From Campylobacter sp. UBA1713 (GTDB taxonomy: Bacteria; Campylobacterota; Campylobacteria; Campylobacterales; Campylobacteraceae): a stretch of 7,322 bases of DNA. Below the pieces are notes generated by a model. The model saw only the letters and a list, made by a program, of their open reading frames with translations, did not search any database and was not told the DNA's origin. The stretch spans positions 1 to 7,322 of the forward strand of contig DCIZ01000132.1 in the NCBI GenBank assembly GCA_002317305.1, given 5' to 3'. Positions 7,085-7,322 of the stretch are shown here, piece after piece. How positions within the stretch are numbered: the first letter of the stretch is position 1; the number at the start of each line of letters is the position of its first letter. The translations under genes were made by a program, and so were the position numbers.

Positions 7085-7121
7085 GTTTGACGATTCTGTA
7101 GAATCGAAAAATCCACACTCC
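7085..7121. repeat. 37-nt repeat block, copy 2
   Basis: It is a gap-free match (27 of 37) to 3376-3412. Here it contains a near-perfect palindrome, CGATTCT-GT-AGAATCG (7091-7106); the other copy keeps the GATT/AATC part. Confidence 0.6.
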
Positions 7122-7206
7122 GCATTCTGCTTTCCGTTTTATGAACGCACTCCACACTCCGAACGCACTCCGCATTCTGTTTTTCGTTTTCCGCACTCCG
7201 TTTTCC
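7116..7206. repeat. Short degenerate direct repeats (CACTCCG units)
   Basis: CACTCCGCATTCTG occurs at 7116-7129 and again at 7166-7179, each followed by a T-rich TTTCCGTTTT-like tail. GAACGCACTCC occurs at 7143 and 7161, and CACTCCGTTTTCC at 7194-7206. The last is also present at 3407-3419 and, inverted, at 3244-3256. The units lead directly into hairpin cassette copy 2, as a similar unit does for copy 1. Confidence 0.7.
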
Positions 7207-7210
7207 AAAA

Positions 7211-7320
7211 GCGGGTCGCAGGGCGGCAGCCCCGTCGCACCGTCCCTCGCCACCGATTTTTTGAGCTTTTAGCGAAAAGAAAACGTGGCGAGGGACTATA
7301 AAAAAAGCGTTAGCTTTTTA
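7211..7320. repeat. Three-hairpin intergenic cassette, copy 2
   Basis: It is in the same orientation and order as copy 1. The first block (7211-7236) is identical over 26 nt. The central hairpin pairs 7242-7253 with 7285-7296 (12 bp), then a 3x3 internal loop, then six more pairs around the loop GAGCTTTTAGCGA. The final AAAAAGC-GTTA-GCTTTTT (7302-7319) is unchanged. The stem sequence differs from copy 1 but pairing is kept. Any right flanking arm would lie beyond the window edge. Confidence 0.85.
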
Positions 7321-7322
7321 CC

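Larger units (their letters stand above)
6825..7322. other. Repeat mosaic downstream of ilvD
   Basis: No credible gene is seen in these 498 bases. After the ilvD stop there are about 50 AT-rich bases without a clear terminator. Then come a 155-bp inverted-repeat element (6874-7028), a short stretch with small hairpins such as CTTGT-TTT-ACAAG, a 37-nt block with the palindrome CGATTCT-GT-AGAATCG (7085-7121), direct CACTCCG repeats (7116-7206), and the second hairpin cassette (7211-7320). Open frames on both strands here are translated repeat. Confidence 0.75.

Noticed and set aside
7116..7206. Possible CRISPR-like array
   Set aside because: The repeated units are short, degenerate and unevenly spaced with no unique spacers, and no cas gene is in view.
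7011..7301. Open frames of 96 and 72 residues on both strands after ilvD
   Set aside because: They are translations of the palindromic repeat, the CACTCCG repeats and the hairpin cassette, with no ribosome binding site or domain.

Overview
The window looks like chromosomal DNA of a Campylobacterota bacterium, most likely a Campylobacter with fairly high GC for the genus (the oral group of C. showae, C. rectus, C. curvus and C. gracilis is my guess). The NapA is of the long 923-residue epsilonproteobacterial type with a Tat signal. The IlvD closely resembles what I remember of the Campylobacter jejuni protein, from its MRSD start onward. Ribosome binding sites are strong, and promoters show good -10 boxes with AT-rich upstream DNA rather than a clear -35. 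The species is inference.

Layout, left to right. Bases 1-168 lie downstream of napA (minus strand) and hold a large imperfect inverted repeat, not the start of napG. Bases 169-2940 (-) are napA, the catalytic subunit of periplasmic nitrate reductase. Its promoter carries a perfect FNR-type palindrome centred at -41.5 from a predicted start site. Bases 2941-3426 are noncoding: the napA promoter, then a mosaic of repeats including a 104-nt three-hairpin cassette. Bases 3427-5052 (-) form a tight three-gene operon: a 78-residue unknown protein, a 71-residue DUF3791-like protein, and rarA, joined by a 2-nt gap and an 8-nt overlap. Bases 5053-5159 are an AT-rich divergent promoter region. Bases 5160-6824 (+) are ilvD, dihydroxy-acid dehydratase. 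Bases 6825-7322 are a second repeat mosaic: a 155-bp inverted-repeat element, short direct repeats, and a second copy of the hairpin cassette running to the window edge.

The coding genes are mostly housekeeping and respiratory: nitrate respiration, branched-chain amino acid synthesis and replication-fork maintenance. They do not form one pathway. The less explained parts are the intergenic repeats. The two hairpin cassettes share identical flanking blocks and a near-identical loop, but their stems differ in sequence with compensating changes, so the fold rather than the sequence seems to be kept. The small gene pair fused translationally to rarA is the other item of interest.
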